The notes beneath the pieces were generated by a model that was not told the origin of the DNA, did not search any database, and saw only the letters and a list, made by a program, of their open reading frames with translations. Below are positions 33,765-43,736 of a stretch of DNA of 64,000 nt, in pieces (position 1 is the first letter of the stretch; each line of letters starts with the position of its first letter). The position numbers and the translations under genes are program-made. This DNA comes from an uncultured Paracoccaceae bacterium (lineage in GTDB: Bacteria > Pseudomonadota > Alphaproteobacteria > Rhodobacterales > Rhodobacteraceae): NCBI GenBank assembly GCA_947497185.1, contig CANMFL010000004.1, positions 248,001-312,000 on the forward strand, given 5' to 3'.

Positions 33765-36182
33765 ATGAAGTCGCAAACGCGAGTTGTGGTTATTGGTGGC
33801 GGGATTGCAGGCTGCTCGACGTTGTATCACCTGACCCAAGAGGGCTGGACCGACGTTGTGCTGGTTGAACGCAACGAGCTGACGTCAGGGACAACGTGGC
33901 ATTCGGCAGCTCAAGTCACCAACTTTGGCATGAACCAGACAATGGTCGGGCTGAAAACGCACTCTATTAATCTGTATAAAGAACTGCGTGACGACGCCGA
34001 TTATCCGGTCAGCTACAATCACGGTGACGGTGGTATCCGGCTCGCGAATACCGAAGCGCACATGGAAGGCTACCGTCATTTTGCATCCATGGCGCGCGGC
34101 ATGGGCGTCGAGTTTGAAATACTTGACGCCGCCGAATGCGCGCGGCGCCATCCGCTAATCTCTACCGACAATCTGCTTGGCGGACTTTGGGATGCGAACG
34201 ACGGTGACATTGACCCGGCATCGCTGTGCCAAGCGCTCGCGCGGCGTGCCCGCAAAGCTGGCGCAGAAGTTTACCGCAACACGCCCGTGACTGGGCTGAC
34301 GCAACACAAAGACGATAGCTGGACGGTGCATACAGAACACGGCGATATTGACTGTGAGATCGTGGTGAATGCTTGCGGATATCGCGTGAATGAGGTTGGC
34401 GCGATGATGGGTGTTGAACACCCTGTCACGTCGATGGAACACCAGTATTTCGTGACCGAGGACATCCCCGCGATTGTCGAAGCGGGCCACAGGATGCCGC
34501 TGCTGCGCTGCCCGATCAGTGACTACTATAGCCGTCAGGAAAAGAACGGTCTCCTTGTTGGGTTCTATGAACAGGACTGCAAGACGTGGGGCATGGACGG
34601 CATCGATCCACATTTTGTGAACGCGCTTTGCCCTGACGATCTGGACCGCATCACTGACGTGCTTGAGGGCGCGTTTGAACGGATGCCTGCCTTGATGGAA
34701 GTCGGCATTAAGAACATCGTGAACGGCCCTATCACCTACACTATCGACGGTGCGCCGCTGGTTGGACCGATCCCCGGCAAACGCAACGCGTTCTGCTGCA
34801 TCGGCCTACGTGCGGGACTTGGTGAAGGCGGCGGCCACGGCTGGATGCTTGCCCAGCAGATCGTACATGGCGAGGCGTGCTATGACACGTGGTGCATTGA
34901 CCCGCGTCGCTTTGGCGAGCACACCAATGTTGAAATCACCGCGCTCAAGGCAATCGAAGATTACCAAAACGAATTCCGTTTCCATTTCCCGAATGAACAT
35001 CGCCCCGCTGGCCGCAATGCCAAAACCACTCCGCTTACCCCTGTGATGGCAGCCGAAGGCGCTGAGTTTACAGTGGTGAATGGTTGGGAGCGGGTAGAGT
35101 TCATCAAGCCCTCGCCGGATTTCCACGTGACCCCAACCTTTACGTTTGATGAAGCCTCCGACATCGTCGGCGCAGAAGTCAAAGCAGTGCAGACGTCCGT
35201 CGGCATTTGCGAGGTCAACGGCTTTAACCGCTTTGAGATCACAGGCACTGACGCCGCAGATTTCCTAGATCGTATGGTCTGCAGCCGCTTGCCGCGCAAA
35301 GCGGGTCGGTTGGGTTTGACTTATTTGTTAAATCACGATGGCAACGTCAAAGCCGAGGCAACAATTGCCAACATTCCAGCGTCAGATCGCGGGCCAGATC
35401 GCATCTGGTATGGCTCTGCCGCCGCGTCCGAATTGCATGACATGGATTGGTTGCAGCAGCACATTGCCGCGGACGAAGACGTGCACATCAAATCCCTCAC
35501 GAACGATCAGACCATTCTCGTGATCGCGGGTCCAAAATCCCGTGATGTGCTTGCGGCGGTCAGTCGTGCGGATTGGTCCAACGAAGCGTTCCCGTTTCTG
35601 TCAGTGCGCGAATGCTACATCGGAATTGCACCAGCGACCGTGATGCGGGTCAGCTTTTCCGGCGAAATGGCGTTCGAGGTTCACATCCCGAATGCGTCGC
35701 TATACGCGGCGTATCTGGCACTTCGGGAAGCAGGCAAAGCCCATGACATGCGGATTTTCGGCGCAAAGGCTGTGGATTCCATGCGGATGGAAATGGGATA
35801 TTTGCATTGGAAAGCTGACATTATCACCGAATTTGACCCGTTAGAGATGAGCCTTCCGCGCTTTGTAAAAATGGACAAACCTGATTTCATCGGGAAAAAG
35901 GCGCTCGAAAGCCGCGAAGGCAACCTGCGCAAAAAGCTGGTCAGCATGGTGTTGGATAGCACCGACGCCCCCGCGCATGGCGGCGCGTCGGTCATGCTGG
36001 ACGGCAACGTCATCGGGACTGTGACATCCGGCGACTGGGGCTACCGGACTGGGTTAAACATCGCATATGCCTTTGTAGACCCTATGTATGCCGACCCAGA
36101 CACCGCTTTTGAGGTGGACGTTTTAGGTAAGATGATCCCCGCAAAGGTTATTCCGGCGGGTCCTTACGAAGGGTCCCGTTAA
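33765..36182 (+). CDS. Dimethylglycine/sarcosine dehydrogenase-like flavoprotein
   Basis: 805 residues from ATG 33765, spaced correctly after AGAGGATGG. The N-terminal DAO domain has VVIGGGIAGCSTLYHL and SGTTWHSAAQV, where the His is the covalent FAD attachment point in this family. An FAO_M linker and a folate-binding GcvT-like C-terminal half follow (FLDRMVCSRLP, SFSGEMAFEVHIP, LHWKADIITEFDPLE, GDWGYRTG). Such enzymes oxidatively demethylate dimethylglycine, sarcosine or similar N-methyl amines, passing one-carbon units to tetrahydrofolate. Its 3' end overlaps the convergent E1 gene by 35 bases. Exact substrate is not determined by sequence. Confidence 0.9.
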   Translation: MKSQTRVVVIGGGIAGCSTLYHLTQEGWTDVVLVERNELTSGTTWHSAAQVTNFGMNQTMVGLKTHSINLYKELRDDADYPVSYNHGDGGIRLANTEAHMEGYRHFASMARGMGVEFEILDAAECARRHPLISTDNLLGGLWDANDGDIDPASLCQALARRARKAGAEVYRNTPVTGLTQHKDDSWTVHTEHGDIDCEIVVNACGYRVNEVGAMMGVEHPVTSMEHQYFVTEDIPAIVEAGHRMPLLRCPISDYYSRQEKNGLLVGFYEQDCKTWGMDGIDPHFVNALCPDDLDRITDVLEGAFERMPALMEVGIKNIVNGPITYTIDGAPLVGPIPGKRNAFCCIGLRAGLGEGGGHGWMLAQQIVHGEACYDTWCIDPRRFGEHTNVEITALKAIEDYQNEFRFHFPNEHRPAGRNAKTTPLTPVMAAEGAEFTVVNGWERVEFIKPSPDFHVTPTFTFDEASDIVGAEVKAVQTSVGICEVNGFNRFEITGTDAADFLDRMVCSRLPRKAGRLGLTYLLNHDGNVKAEATIANIPASDRGPDRIWYGSAAASELHDMDWLQQHIAADEDVHIKSLTNDQTILVIAGPKSRDVLAAVSRADWSNEAFPFLSVRECYIGIAPATVMRVSFSGEMAFEVHIPNASLYAAYLALREAGKAHDMRIFGAKAVDSMRMEMGYLHWKADIITEFDPLEMSLPRFVKMDKPDFIGKKALESREGNLRKKLVSMVLDSTDAPAHGGASVMLDGNVIGTVTSGDWGYRTGLNIAYAFVDPMYADPDTAFEVDVLGKMIPAKVIPAGPYEGSR

Positions 36183-38346
36183 GCGCAATCGCCGCTGCGA
36201 CGATACTGTCACACGACGGCATCGTCGCAGCGTAGGCAGGCCCTGTCGCGATAAAGCTTTCCTCGGCGGCCAAAAGCGACACTGGCACATCAGTTTTATG
36301 CGTCAGAAGGGTCACTAACCCTTCGCCCGCGTTTCCTGATTTGCGACATTCATCGACGACCAGAACCCTCTCTGCACCGCCCAGCGCGCGCAACAAATCA
36401 GCCTCTGGCAAAGGCGAAATCCACCGAATATCAATAATCCGCGTCGCAATGCCCTGATCGGCGAGCACCTTCGCCGCTCGCTGGCTTAGGTAGTGACCAT
36501 TGCCGTAGCTGACAATCGCCAGCGGCCCGTCACCGGTCACGCCCACATCACCAAAAGCCACGGTTTCACCAAGCGGCGGATAGGTTCGCATCCAGCCTTT
36601 GTCGTCTTTTTCATGCAGATCACGCATTGGATACAGCGTAATAGGCTCTACAAACACAACTACGCGCTGTTCTTCGCGGGCCAATCGCACGCATTCGCGC
36701 ATCATTTTTACCGCGTCCGCGCCATGACTAGGGACGGCGACGATCACGCCCGGTATGTCACGCAGAACGGCTAGCGAATTGTCGTTGTGGAAATGCCCGC
36801 CAAAGCCCTTTTGATATCCCAGTCCCGCAACGCGCACGACCATCGGGTTGGTGAATTGACCGTTTGAGAAAAACGACAGCGTCGCCGCCTCGCCCCTGAT
36901 TTGGTCTTCGGCGTTGTGCAGATAGGCCAGAAACTGGATTTCGGGGATCGGCGTAAAACCGTTGTGCGCCATGCCAATTGCGAGGCCCAGAATGCTTTGC
37001 TCGTCCAGCAGTGTATCAATCATCCGGTCACGACCGAACCGCGTCGCCAGTTTTTGAGTGACACCGTAGACACCGCCCTTGGTGCCGATGTCTTCGCCCA
37101 TCATGACGATATCGCCATATGCCAGCATCAAATCCGTCAGTGCCAAATTCAGCAACCGCGACATCGGCTGCGGTTTATCCATTTGGGCGATATCAGTCTC
37201 TAACAAGGCGTTTCGCGCCTCTGTTGACGGGCCATTAGTCGGCGTCATGTCTCGCTTTGGTGGTACAATACTGGCCATGACTTCTGTCGCGTTTTGTAGA
37301 CGGGGGCGCGTGATGACCTGCTCTGCAATTCCGGCGCATTTGGCTTCTGTTTGCTCGTAAATCGCGCCAATCTCGTCAGGCGTCGCAGCACCCGAGGCAA
37401 TCAACAATCGCGCAGAATGTAAGAGCGGATCATCCGCTTCCCAATCTTCAAAAACATCCTTCGCAAGATATGTCTGCTGCAGGTCCGATCCTGCGTGTCC
37501 ATAGAGTCTAACAAGGGATATGTGTAGAAACGCTGGCTTCTTTCGCGTCCGTACGTAAGCCGCTGCTTCGGCTGTTACGCGGTGCGTTTCATACAGGTCC
37601 AGCCCGTTTGCGTGAAAGTACTTTAGCCCCGGTTTTTGACCGAAATTTGCTTTGATCCACCCCTGCGGCGTGCGTGTCGAAATTCCGATTCCGTTGTCTT
37701 CGCATACAAACAAAAGCGACAGCGGAACTGACTGATAGGACGTCCAGCAAGCCGTATTGATCGCACCTTGCGCCGTGGAATGGTTCGCCGACGCATCGCC
37801 GAACGAACACATCACCAACCCATCGTTCGGGATCTGCTGATGTTCAGGCTGCTGCCGCTGACATAGCCCTATTGAGTAGGCCGCCCCGACCGCTTTGGGT
37901 AAATGGCTGGCGATGGTTGAAGTCTGCGGCGGAATGTTTAGCGCCTTGGAACCAAGCACCTTGTGCCGTCCGCCAGAAATCGGATCATCCACGGACGTCG
38001 CAAAACTAAGCAACATGTCCCGCGCCGCATCCACGCCGACTTGAGCTGATCTGCGTGTCTGGAATGCGCCATCGCGGTAATGCAAGAATGCCATATCATC
38101 GGGACGCAAAGCCGACGCAACCGCGGCCATGCCTTCGTGACCGGACGAGCCGATGGTGTAAAACCCTTCACCCGCCGCCTGCATTTTGCGCGATCTACGA
38201 TCAAGATTGCGGCTTAGGCATTGGGCTTCAAATATTGCGACCGCTTCAGCATCGGACAACGAACCTGTCGGCGCGGCACCGTTGGGAAAATCGCCCGACG
38301 CAAGCCGCGCACGAAAGGCGGCATCAACGATGTCCGCGCGATCCAT
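36148..38346 (-). CDS. Fused alpha-beta E1 of a 2-oxoacid dehydrogenase
   Basis: A 732-residue thiamine-diphosphate enzyme joining both E1 chains. The alpha part (about 1-340) has GSSGHEGMAAVA, MAFLHYRDGA and the TPP/Mg motif FGDASANHST...CEDNGIG. The beta part (about 390-732) has MGEDIGTKGGVYGVT, the GFTPIPEIQFLAYLH block and VDECRKSGNAGEG. Branched-chain or acetoin-type complexes usually have separate subunits. No E2 or E3 is adjacent, so it must use subunits encoded elsewhere or act alone. It begins directly after the kynureninase stop, as the last gene of the kynurenine operon. Its substrate in that context is unclear. Confidence 0.88.
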   Translation of the reverse strand: MDRADIVDAAFRARLASGDFPNGAAPTGSLSDAEAVAIFEAQCLSRNLDRRSRKMQAAGEGFYTIGSSGHEGMAAVASALRPDDMAFLHYRDGAFQTRRSAQVGVDAARDMLLSFATSVDDPISGGRHKVLGSKALNIPPQTSTIASHLPKAVGAAYSIGLCQRQQPEHQQIPNDGLVMCSFGDASANHSTAQGAINTACWTSYQSVPLSLLFVCEDNGIGISTRTPQGWIKANFGQKPGLKYFHANGLDLYETHRVTAEAAAYVRTRKKPAFLHISLVRLYGHAGSDLQQTYLAKDVFEDWEADDPLLHSARLLIASGAATPDEIGAIYEQTEAKCAGIAEQVITRPRLQNATEVMASIVPPKRDMTPTNGPSTEARNALLETDIAQMDKPQPMSRLLNLALTDLMLAYGDIVMMGEDIGTKGGVYGVTQKLATRFGRDRMIDTLLDEQSILGLAIGMAHNGFTPIPEIQFLAYLHNAEDQIRGEAATLSFFSNGQFTNPMVVRVAGLGYQKGFGGHFHNDNSLAVLRDIPGVIVAVPSHGADAVKMMRECVRLAREEQRVVVFVEPITLYPMRDLHEKDDKGWMRTYPPLGETVAFGDVGVTGDGPLAIVSYGNGHYLSQRAAKVLADQGIATRIIDIRWISPLPEADLLRALGGAERVLVVDECRKSGNAGEGLVTLLTHKTDVPVSLLAAEESFIATGPAYAATMPSCDSIVAAAIALNGTLRKDPPE

Positions 38347-39534
38347 TTACGTCACCCGGCCAGTCATTTGGAATTTGGGATCATCCCACCGTTTGTTATC
38401 CAAAACATCGACCATCTTGTCGACCGCACGGATCACGTCCGCCTCGTCGATGTACAGTGGCGTGAAGCCAAATCGCATAATGTTCGGCGCACGGAAATCC
38501 CCGATAACATCTTGCGCAATCAACGCCTGCATCGCAGCATAACCGTGTTCAAACGCGAAAGACACCTGACTGCCGCGCATCGCGCCGTCGCGGGGACTGA
38601 CCAATGTCAGTTGCGGGCAACGTGCTTCAACTTGGCTAATGAACAAATCGCATAAGGCAATCGACGTCTTGCGTAGGTCTGCCATATCGACGTTTTCCCA
38701 CACCGACAAAGCCGCCTCTAACGCGGTTAATTGCAGGATTGGCGGTGTGCCAACGCGCATCCGCTCGATCCCCATCGCGGGGCGGTAATCCTGTTCAAAG
38801 GCAAAGGGCGCATCATGGCCGAGCCAGCCAGACAGCGCAGGGAAGGTATCGCCAACAATATCGGGCCGCACATAGATGAACGCTGGCGCACCGGGGCCGC
38901 CATTCAGGTATTTATACGTGCAGCCAACCGCGAATTCGCAACCAGACGCGGTCAAATCGACCGGCAATGCGCCCGCGCTATGCGCCAGATCCCACATCAT
39001 CACAGCCCCCGCTTCATGCGCTTTGGCCGTCATCGCAGCCATATCGTGCAGTCGTCCGGTTCGGTAATCGACCTGAGTGATCATCGCGACGGCGACGTCA
39101 TCGGTCAGCGCATCCATCACATCTTCGGGCTCAACGATCCGCAGTTCATGGCCTTTGCCAAGATGCGCGATCAAACCCTGCGCCATGTACAAATCCGACG
39201 GGAAATTTCCGCTGTCCGATAGAATTACCTTGCGATCGGGCCGCATTTCCAAAGCAGCTGACAACGCCTGATACACCTTCACGGACAGAGTATCGCCCAT
39301 CGTGATCGACCCCTCGGGCGCACCGACCAACCGACCGACCATATTGCCGACGCGCATTGGCTGGCCCATCCAATCATCAAGGTTCCATCCCTTAATCAGA
39401 TGTTCGCCCCACTCGTCCGTTACCATTTTTGACAGTCGCGCATTTACAGCTTTTGGCAGTGGCCCAAGCGAGTTTCCATCTAGGTAAATCATCCCATCAG
39501 GCAGCGCGAACTGGTCTTTCATCGGAAGGGTCAT
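38347..39534 (-). CDS. kynU: Kynureninase
   Basis: A 395-residue PLP enzyme that cleaves kynurenine to anthranilate and alanine. Typical family text is present: IYLDGNSLGPLP at the N-terminus, ITQVDYRTGRLHDM, MWDLAHSAGALPVDL with the PLP-contacting Asp, and CTYKYLNGGPGAPAF with the Schiff-base lysine. Length is normal. The stop codon is immediately followed by the E1 start, and the formamidase gene ends 15 bases upstream, so the three genes form one unit. Confidence 0.95.
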   Translation of the reverse strand: MTLPMKDQFALPDGMIYLDGNSLGPLPKAVNARLSKMVTDEWGEHLIKGWNLDDWMGQPMRVGNMVGRLVGAPEGSITMGDTLSVKVYQALSAALEMRPDRKVILSDSGNFPSDLYMAQGLIAHLGKGHELRIVEPEDVMDALTDDVAVAMITQVDYRTGRLHDMAAMTAKAHEAGAVMMWDLAHSAGALPVDLTASGCEFAVGCTYKYLNGGPGAPAFIYVRPDIVGDTFPALSGWLGHDAPFAFEQDYRPAMGIERMRVGTPPILQLTALEAALSVWENVDMADLRKTSIALCDLFISQVEARCPQLTLVSPRDGAMRGSQVSFAFEHGYAAMQALIAQDVIGDFRAPNIMRFGFTPLYIDEADVIRAVDKMVDVLDNKRWDDPKFQMTGRVT

Positions 39535-39549
39535 GGCATGCGTCCTTTA

Positions 39550-40341
39550 TTAACCAACAAAGGCATTTGTGAGCGGACTATCCGCGTCCTTCAACCCCTC
39601 AATCACAGAGAAATGGTCGTGACCTGCGTCCACATGACAACTGATGTCGGTATCGAACCCATTCCACATCATTCCAAGCAGTTGCGTTTGGCGGATAAAC
39701 TCGGGGCGTTCGTTGCCTCCAACCCAAGCAGTGGTGCGCATGGTCGGACTGGGTCGCAGCAAAGCGGGGCTTTCCGCGGACGCCTCTGTCATGTCCATTC
39801 CCAGCGTTGCGTTCATCTTTGTCTGCAGCAAAGGGCGCAGATCATGTAGTCCACTGATCGAAGTGACATGTTCTAGCCGATCAATCCCCTGCCCGGCACA
39901 CGCCATACGTGTCACCAGATGGCCGCCAGCAGAATGACCTGCAATCCGAAGTGGGCCAGCAACGAAACCCGCAGCACATCGTATGGCCGCCTGTATCTGC
40001 CGTGTCATCTGTGAAATCCGCGCATCAGGCGCGAGCGTATAACTTGGTAAACAAACCGCCCAACCTCGCGCGCGCGCGCCCTCTGCAAGATGGGTCCACA
40101 TGGATTTATCCGTCGCCATCCAATAGCCGCCATGCACAAATACCGCCAAACCTTTGGGTGTTTGATCGGGCCAAATCAGGTCAAACACCTCTCGTGGCGC
40201 ATCACCATATGGTACATCGCAATCGATACGCACACCGCTTTGACGGTAGTCCAACGCCTGCTGCGTCCAAAGCGCTGGCAGCGCCTCTGCCCCTGGAATG
40301 TATGCGGAATTGGCATAGGCATCGTCCCAATCACGCATCAT
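39550..40341 (-). CDS. Alpha/beta-hydrolase kynurenine formamidase
   Basis: About 263 residues from the double ATG at 40341/40338, which overlaps the end of the histidine kinase gene by 11 bases (TGATG-type coupling). The fold is alpha/beta hydrolase with the oxyanion motif HGGYW, the nucleophile elbow GHSAGGH, and a late HDHFSVIEGL histidine. This is the eukaryote-like formamidase type rather than the metal-dependent KynB. Adjacent kynureninase makes hydrolysis of N-formylkynurenine to kynurenine the likely reaction. No tryptophan 2,3-dioxygenase is in this window. Confidence 0.85.
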   Translation of the reverse strand: MMRDWDDAYANSAYIPGAEALPALWTQQALDYRQSGVRIDCDVPYGDAPREVFDLIWPDQTPKGLAVFVHGGYWMATDKSMWTHLAEGARARGWAVCLPSYTLAPDARISQMTRQIQAAIRCAAGFVAGPLRIAGHSAGGHLVTRMACAGQGIDRLEHVTSISGLHDLRPLLQTKMNATLGMDMTEASAESPALLRPSPTMRTTAWVGGNERPEFIRQTQLLGMMWNGFDTDISCHVDAGHDHFSVIEGLKDADSPLTNAFVG

Positions 40342-42556
40342 AGCTATCCCGTTCGACAACCTCCTCGCGCACGACGACAAGGAAGCTTAGTAATTTCTCT
40401 TTATCGATGGGTTTAGCGAGCAATTTCAATGACAAAGCTGCGCAATCTTGTCGTAACGCTTGGCTACGATCCGCAGAAATCATCGCGGCGGGAACATCGC
40501 CGCACGTCGCTTGCAGGTCGCGGTACAGATCGATACCACTCGCTCCCGCGCCAAGTTGATAATCTAGAAGCAATACATCAGGCACCAGTTGGATTTCACC
40601 AAGCAAGTCTTTGGCTTCTTGTGCACTCGCGGCGGGCAGCACCTCTGCCCCGTGATTTTCCATCATCAAGGTCATCGCCGTGGCAAGTTGCGTGTCGTTT
40701 TCGACGAGTAGAATAATCATGCCTTCTAGCGCATTGCCCCAATCCGCCTGAAAATTCTGCAGACCCATAGCCTTATCGGAACTCGAAACAGCGACCAACG
40801 CATTCAAGGCGAAACAACTGCCGCGCCCGACCTGCGACCAGAGGCTTAGGTCATGGCCGAGCCCCTTAGCCGCGCGTTCAACAATCGCGAGACCCAGCCC
40901 CAGACCATCGTTAGGTGCAGCGCCATCAAGCCGTTCAAATTCTTGAAACACGGTCAGGCGATCTGTTTCGGCAATCCCCGGTCCGGTGTCCCAAACCTCA
41001 ATGCGGGCCGATCCACCGTTGCGTCGCACACCAACAACGACTCGTCCTGTTGTGGTGTATTTGATTGCGTTCAAGATTAGGTTTTGCGTGATCCGGCGCA
41101 GATAACCGGGATCGCTTTGTACGTTCAGAGAGGTATCGATGATCGTTAACGACAACCCCTTCGCCATCGCGACAGGGGTCAACTCATCGCGTAAAGGGCC
41201 AAAAATCGCTGATAAAGACACTGGTTGCACATCAAACACGGCTTTGCCAGCGTCCAGCTTGGAAATATCCAACAAAGCCGCAATGATCTTTTCGACGCCA
41301 GCCAATGCTGTTTCCGCCTTGCCCAAGACTGTTAAAGTTTGAGGGTTTTCCAATTGATCCGACAGCGACGACATAAACAGTTTCGCGGCGGACAGGGGTT
41401 GCAGCAAGTCGTGCGACGCCGCAGCGACGAACCGCGATTTCGACGCGTTGGCGCGTTCCGCTTCGGCCAGTGCGACACCTAATTCCTCGGTTCTGGCGAT
41501 CACCCCCGCTTCGAGCGTCTCGTTCATATCGGCCAAAGCACGGGCCGCTTCGCGTTCGGCCGTTACATCCGTAAAGCTAATCACAAAGCCTCGATCAGGC
41601 ATTTCTTGCGCGAAAACGCTTAGGATTTGCACGTCGTTACGCGTGACCTCGAATGCGATTGGCTTGCGCCGTGATCGGTGATTGGCCCAGCGTTCTAATC
41701 GGACGTGATCAAAACCTTCGTGGAAGGTTAATTCCGTCCTGATATTATCGAGTAACGCCGAAAATGTTAGCCCATGCACGCTATCGCCGGACGGCATCGC
41801 GGCGAAAATGCTCATGGTTTTGTTCCAACCGACCAGCGTTTTGGTGTGATTAAAGATGCAAACACCTTGGTTCAGGTGGTCCAGCGTTGCTTGCAAAATG
41901 CGAGCCTGTTGGTCCAGTAACTGTTCGCGCTGCTGCCGCTCTGACCGCATCATATCGGTGACATCTGTTTGCAAAATCACGGTGCCGCCGCGCGCAGTGC
42001 GGTGTTCGGAAATCTGAAGCCAGCGATTCCACATCAGCCGCACATTGAACACCACATGATCGTGGCTGTGGCGCGAAAGACGGCTTGCGGCCCAATCATC
42101 CGGGCTTTCGCCGTCTTCCATGGCGAGATGCGGACTGCGCGACAGCAACTCTACGTAGCCTTGAAACGGCAATCCCTCGACCAGATGATCCGCCACGTCG
42201 GCAATATCGCGGCAAAAACGGCTGTTAAACAACACCAACCGTTCGTCAGGATCAAACAGCGCAAAGCCTTCGTTGATCGTCTCAATTGCCTCGGTTATAT
42301 TGCTGCGGGCGGTTTCGGTTTCGACGTTGGCATCTTCAAGGCGCGCGTTCGATTCCTGTAGCAGATCAAGCGTGCGCTCAAGTTCCTGCGTCCGCTGCCG
42401 CACCTGCGTTTCCAGCAATGCCGCACGTTCAAACTGTTGGTAAGCGAGCCCTGATTGATCGTTTTTCTGCTCGACCCGCCGCATCAGCGACTGGGCGATC
42501 ACCAGCAGCTTTTCGTTCTGCCGCTCAATCGTATCGTCAGGGTTTACAATCGACAT
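40331..42556 (-). CDS. Hybrid histidine kinase, NahK-like
   Basis: A 741-residue cytosolic kinase without membrane spans. Domains in order: N-terminal coiled coil (1-90), PAS-like domains (about 90-200 and 215-335), a short coiled coil, HisKA with ASHDLLQPLSAAKLF (phospho-His near 382), HATPase with NLILNAIKYT, WDTGPGIAE and GLGLGLAI, and a C-terminal receiver (about 628-735) with LLLDYQLG. The H-box wording and layout match NahK/ErcS'-type kinases, which work with FIST proteins in Pseudomonas (from memory). The FIST gene stop abuts this ATG, strongly implying a sensor-kinase pair. Confidence 0.9.
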   Translation of the reverse strand: MSIVNPDDTIERQNEKLLVIAQSLMRRVEQKNDQSGLAYQQFERAALLETQVRQRTQELERTLDLLQESNARLEDANVETETARSNITEAIETINEGFALFDPDERLVLFNSRFCRDIADVADHLVEGLPFQGYVELLSRSPHLAMEDGESPDDWAASRLSRHSHDHVVFNVRLMWNRWLQISEHRTARGGTVILQTDVTDMMRSERQQREQLLDQQARILQATLDHLNQGVCIFNHTKTLVGWNKTMSIFAAMPSGDSVHGLTFSALLDNIRTELTFHEGFDHVRLERWANHRSRRKPIAFEVTRNDVQILSVFAQEMPDRGFVISFTDVTAEREAARALADMNETLEAGVIARTEELGVALAEAERANASKSRFVAAASHDLLQPLSAAKLFMSSLSDQLENPQTLTVLGKAETALAGVEKIIAALLDISKLDAGKAVFDVQPVSLSAIFGPLRDELTPVAMAKGLSLTIIDTSLNVQSDPGYLRRITQNLILNAIKYTTTGRVVVGVRRNGGSARIEVWDTGPGIAETDRLTVFQEFERLDGAAPNDGLGLGLAIVERAAKGLGHDLSLWSQVGRGSCFALNALVAVSSSDKAMGLQNFQADWGNALEGMIILLVENDTQLATAMTLMMENHGAEVLPAASAQEAKDLLGEIQLVPDVLLLDYQLGAGASGIDLYRDLQATCGDVPAAMISADRSQALRQDCAALSLKLLAKPIDKEKLLSFLVVVREEVVERDSYDA

Positions 42557-43708
42557 TTAGGTCACATCTTTGGGGTAGAACGCCACTCCGGTCATTGTTT
42601 GGTTCACGTGCAGCGGGCCAATTTGCTCGCCGTATGTGGAAAAACCGGTGACGTTGTTCTTAGCCATAATCGTTGAAAGTTCGTGCGTCATCTGGGTCTG
42701 TTCTGACTCTATCCGACGCAAAATACAATCGCATCCGATGATATCGGTAAACGGCCCATCTGCTGCCATTTCCGCCATTTGGTCGGTCAAATGCTTAGCC
42801 ATGTTTAGCGGTGTAGCGACGGTCAGGACCATGCCTTCGTCAATCGCAGAAAAGAACACCAACTCGCCCGCATCGTTCACCTGCTGAATAGCGCGAACAT
42901 GATGATCGCCACCTATTCGCACTACGACAGGATGCGATGCAAAGGTGAACCGATCCAGCTGCTCTGGGTCTTTGCCGACGATTCGCGCATATTCGCGGCC
43001 AGCAGGTTCGGCGTTAATCGACTTTACGATCCGCCGTTCCGGATCAGCCCCAGTGACGACCATCTGCGTCTCAGTCGGCACGAGATGATCAAGGCTAAAC
43101 ACCTTTGTGCGGTGCGTACTGCGTATTAGGTTCAGCACGGCCCCGTTTGTCATGATCTGCCCGTTTAGCGCGACCAGCGTCTGACGAAAATCCGCGCCGT
43201 CGCCCGCAGATGCACCAAACAGCGGCATATCACGTAGCGCGGGTGAAATCGTTGTTGTCAGTGTGTCTTCACGGCGCGACAAGCCATCGACGATCAGGAA
43301 TGCAAAGCCTTCCTCCATCTCAGGACTGCGATCCTGAAGTGCGACCCGTTCTTGCGCGATTCGGTCCATTTCGGATTCCGCGTAAAAGATATCGAGGTTC
43401 GCAAATGCCAATGACTTGGACGCAAAATGCGACTGCGGGAAACCGACAGCAACGATCAACCCGTCGTCATATCCCATCTCGCCAATCTCGCCAGCGGTGG
43501 TGCAGCACACCACATCCACATCCGGATAAAGCAGTTCTGCCTCGGCAATAACGTCGCCAAAATCGGTCTGCGAGGTCACAAATAAAGCCAGTAAACAAAG
43601 CGATTCATCACCCATCGCATTTTTCAACGCAGCTACCGGCGCGGTGGTCGTACACCGCACCTCCGCCTTGCAGAGCAAGCTCCGGCGGATTCCTCCCTGA
43701 ATTGTCAT
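42557..43708 (-). CDS. FIST domain sensor protein (NosP-like)
   Basis: About 383 residues from ATG 43708, with CAGGGAGAGAG before it; a longer frame to 43879 overlaps the regulator gene and looks non-coding. FIST_N (about 20-220) holds VVCCTTAGEIGEMGYDDGLIVAV and LFGASAGDGADF; FIST_C (about 225-370) ends with GFSTYGEQIGPLHVNQT. FIST proteins are soluble ligand sensors; the NosP subgroup binds haem and nitric oxide and regulates a neighbouring histidine kinase. Contact with the NahK-like gene (stop and start adjoining) supports that subgroup, but haem binding cannot be confirmed from sequence. Confidence 0.88.
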   Translation of the reverse strand: MTIQGGIRRSLLCKAEVRCTTTAPVAALKNAMGDESLCLLALFVTSQTDFGDVIAEAELLYPDVDVVCCTTAGEIGEMGYDDGLIVAVGFPQSHFASKSLAFANLDIFYAESEMDRIAQERVALQDRSPEMEEGFAFLIVDGLSRREDTLTTTISPALRDMPLFGASAGDGADFRQTLVALNGQIMTNGAVLNLIRSTHRTKVFSLDHLVPTETQMVVTGADPERRIVKSINAEPAGREYARIVGKDPEQLDRFTFASHPVVVRIGGDHHVRAIQQVNDAGELVFFSAIDEGMVLTVATPLNMAKHLTDQMAEMAADGPFTDIIGCDCILRRIESEQTQMTHELSTIMAKNNVTGFSTYGEQIGPLHVNQTMTGVAFYPKDVT

Positions 43709-43736
43709 TTTCTCTCTCCCTGAGGGAAAGATAGGA

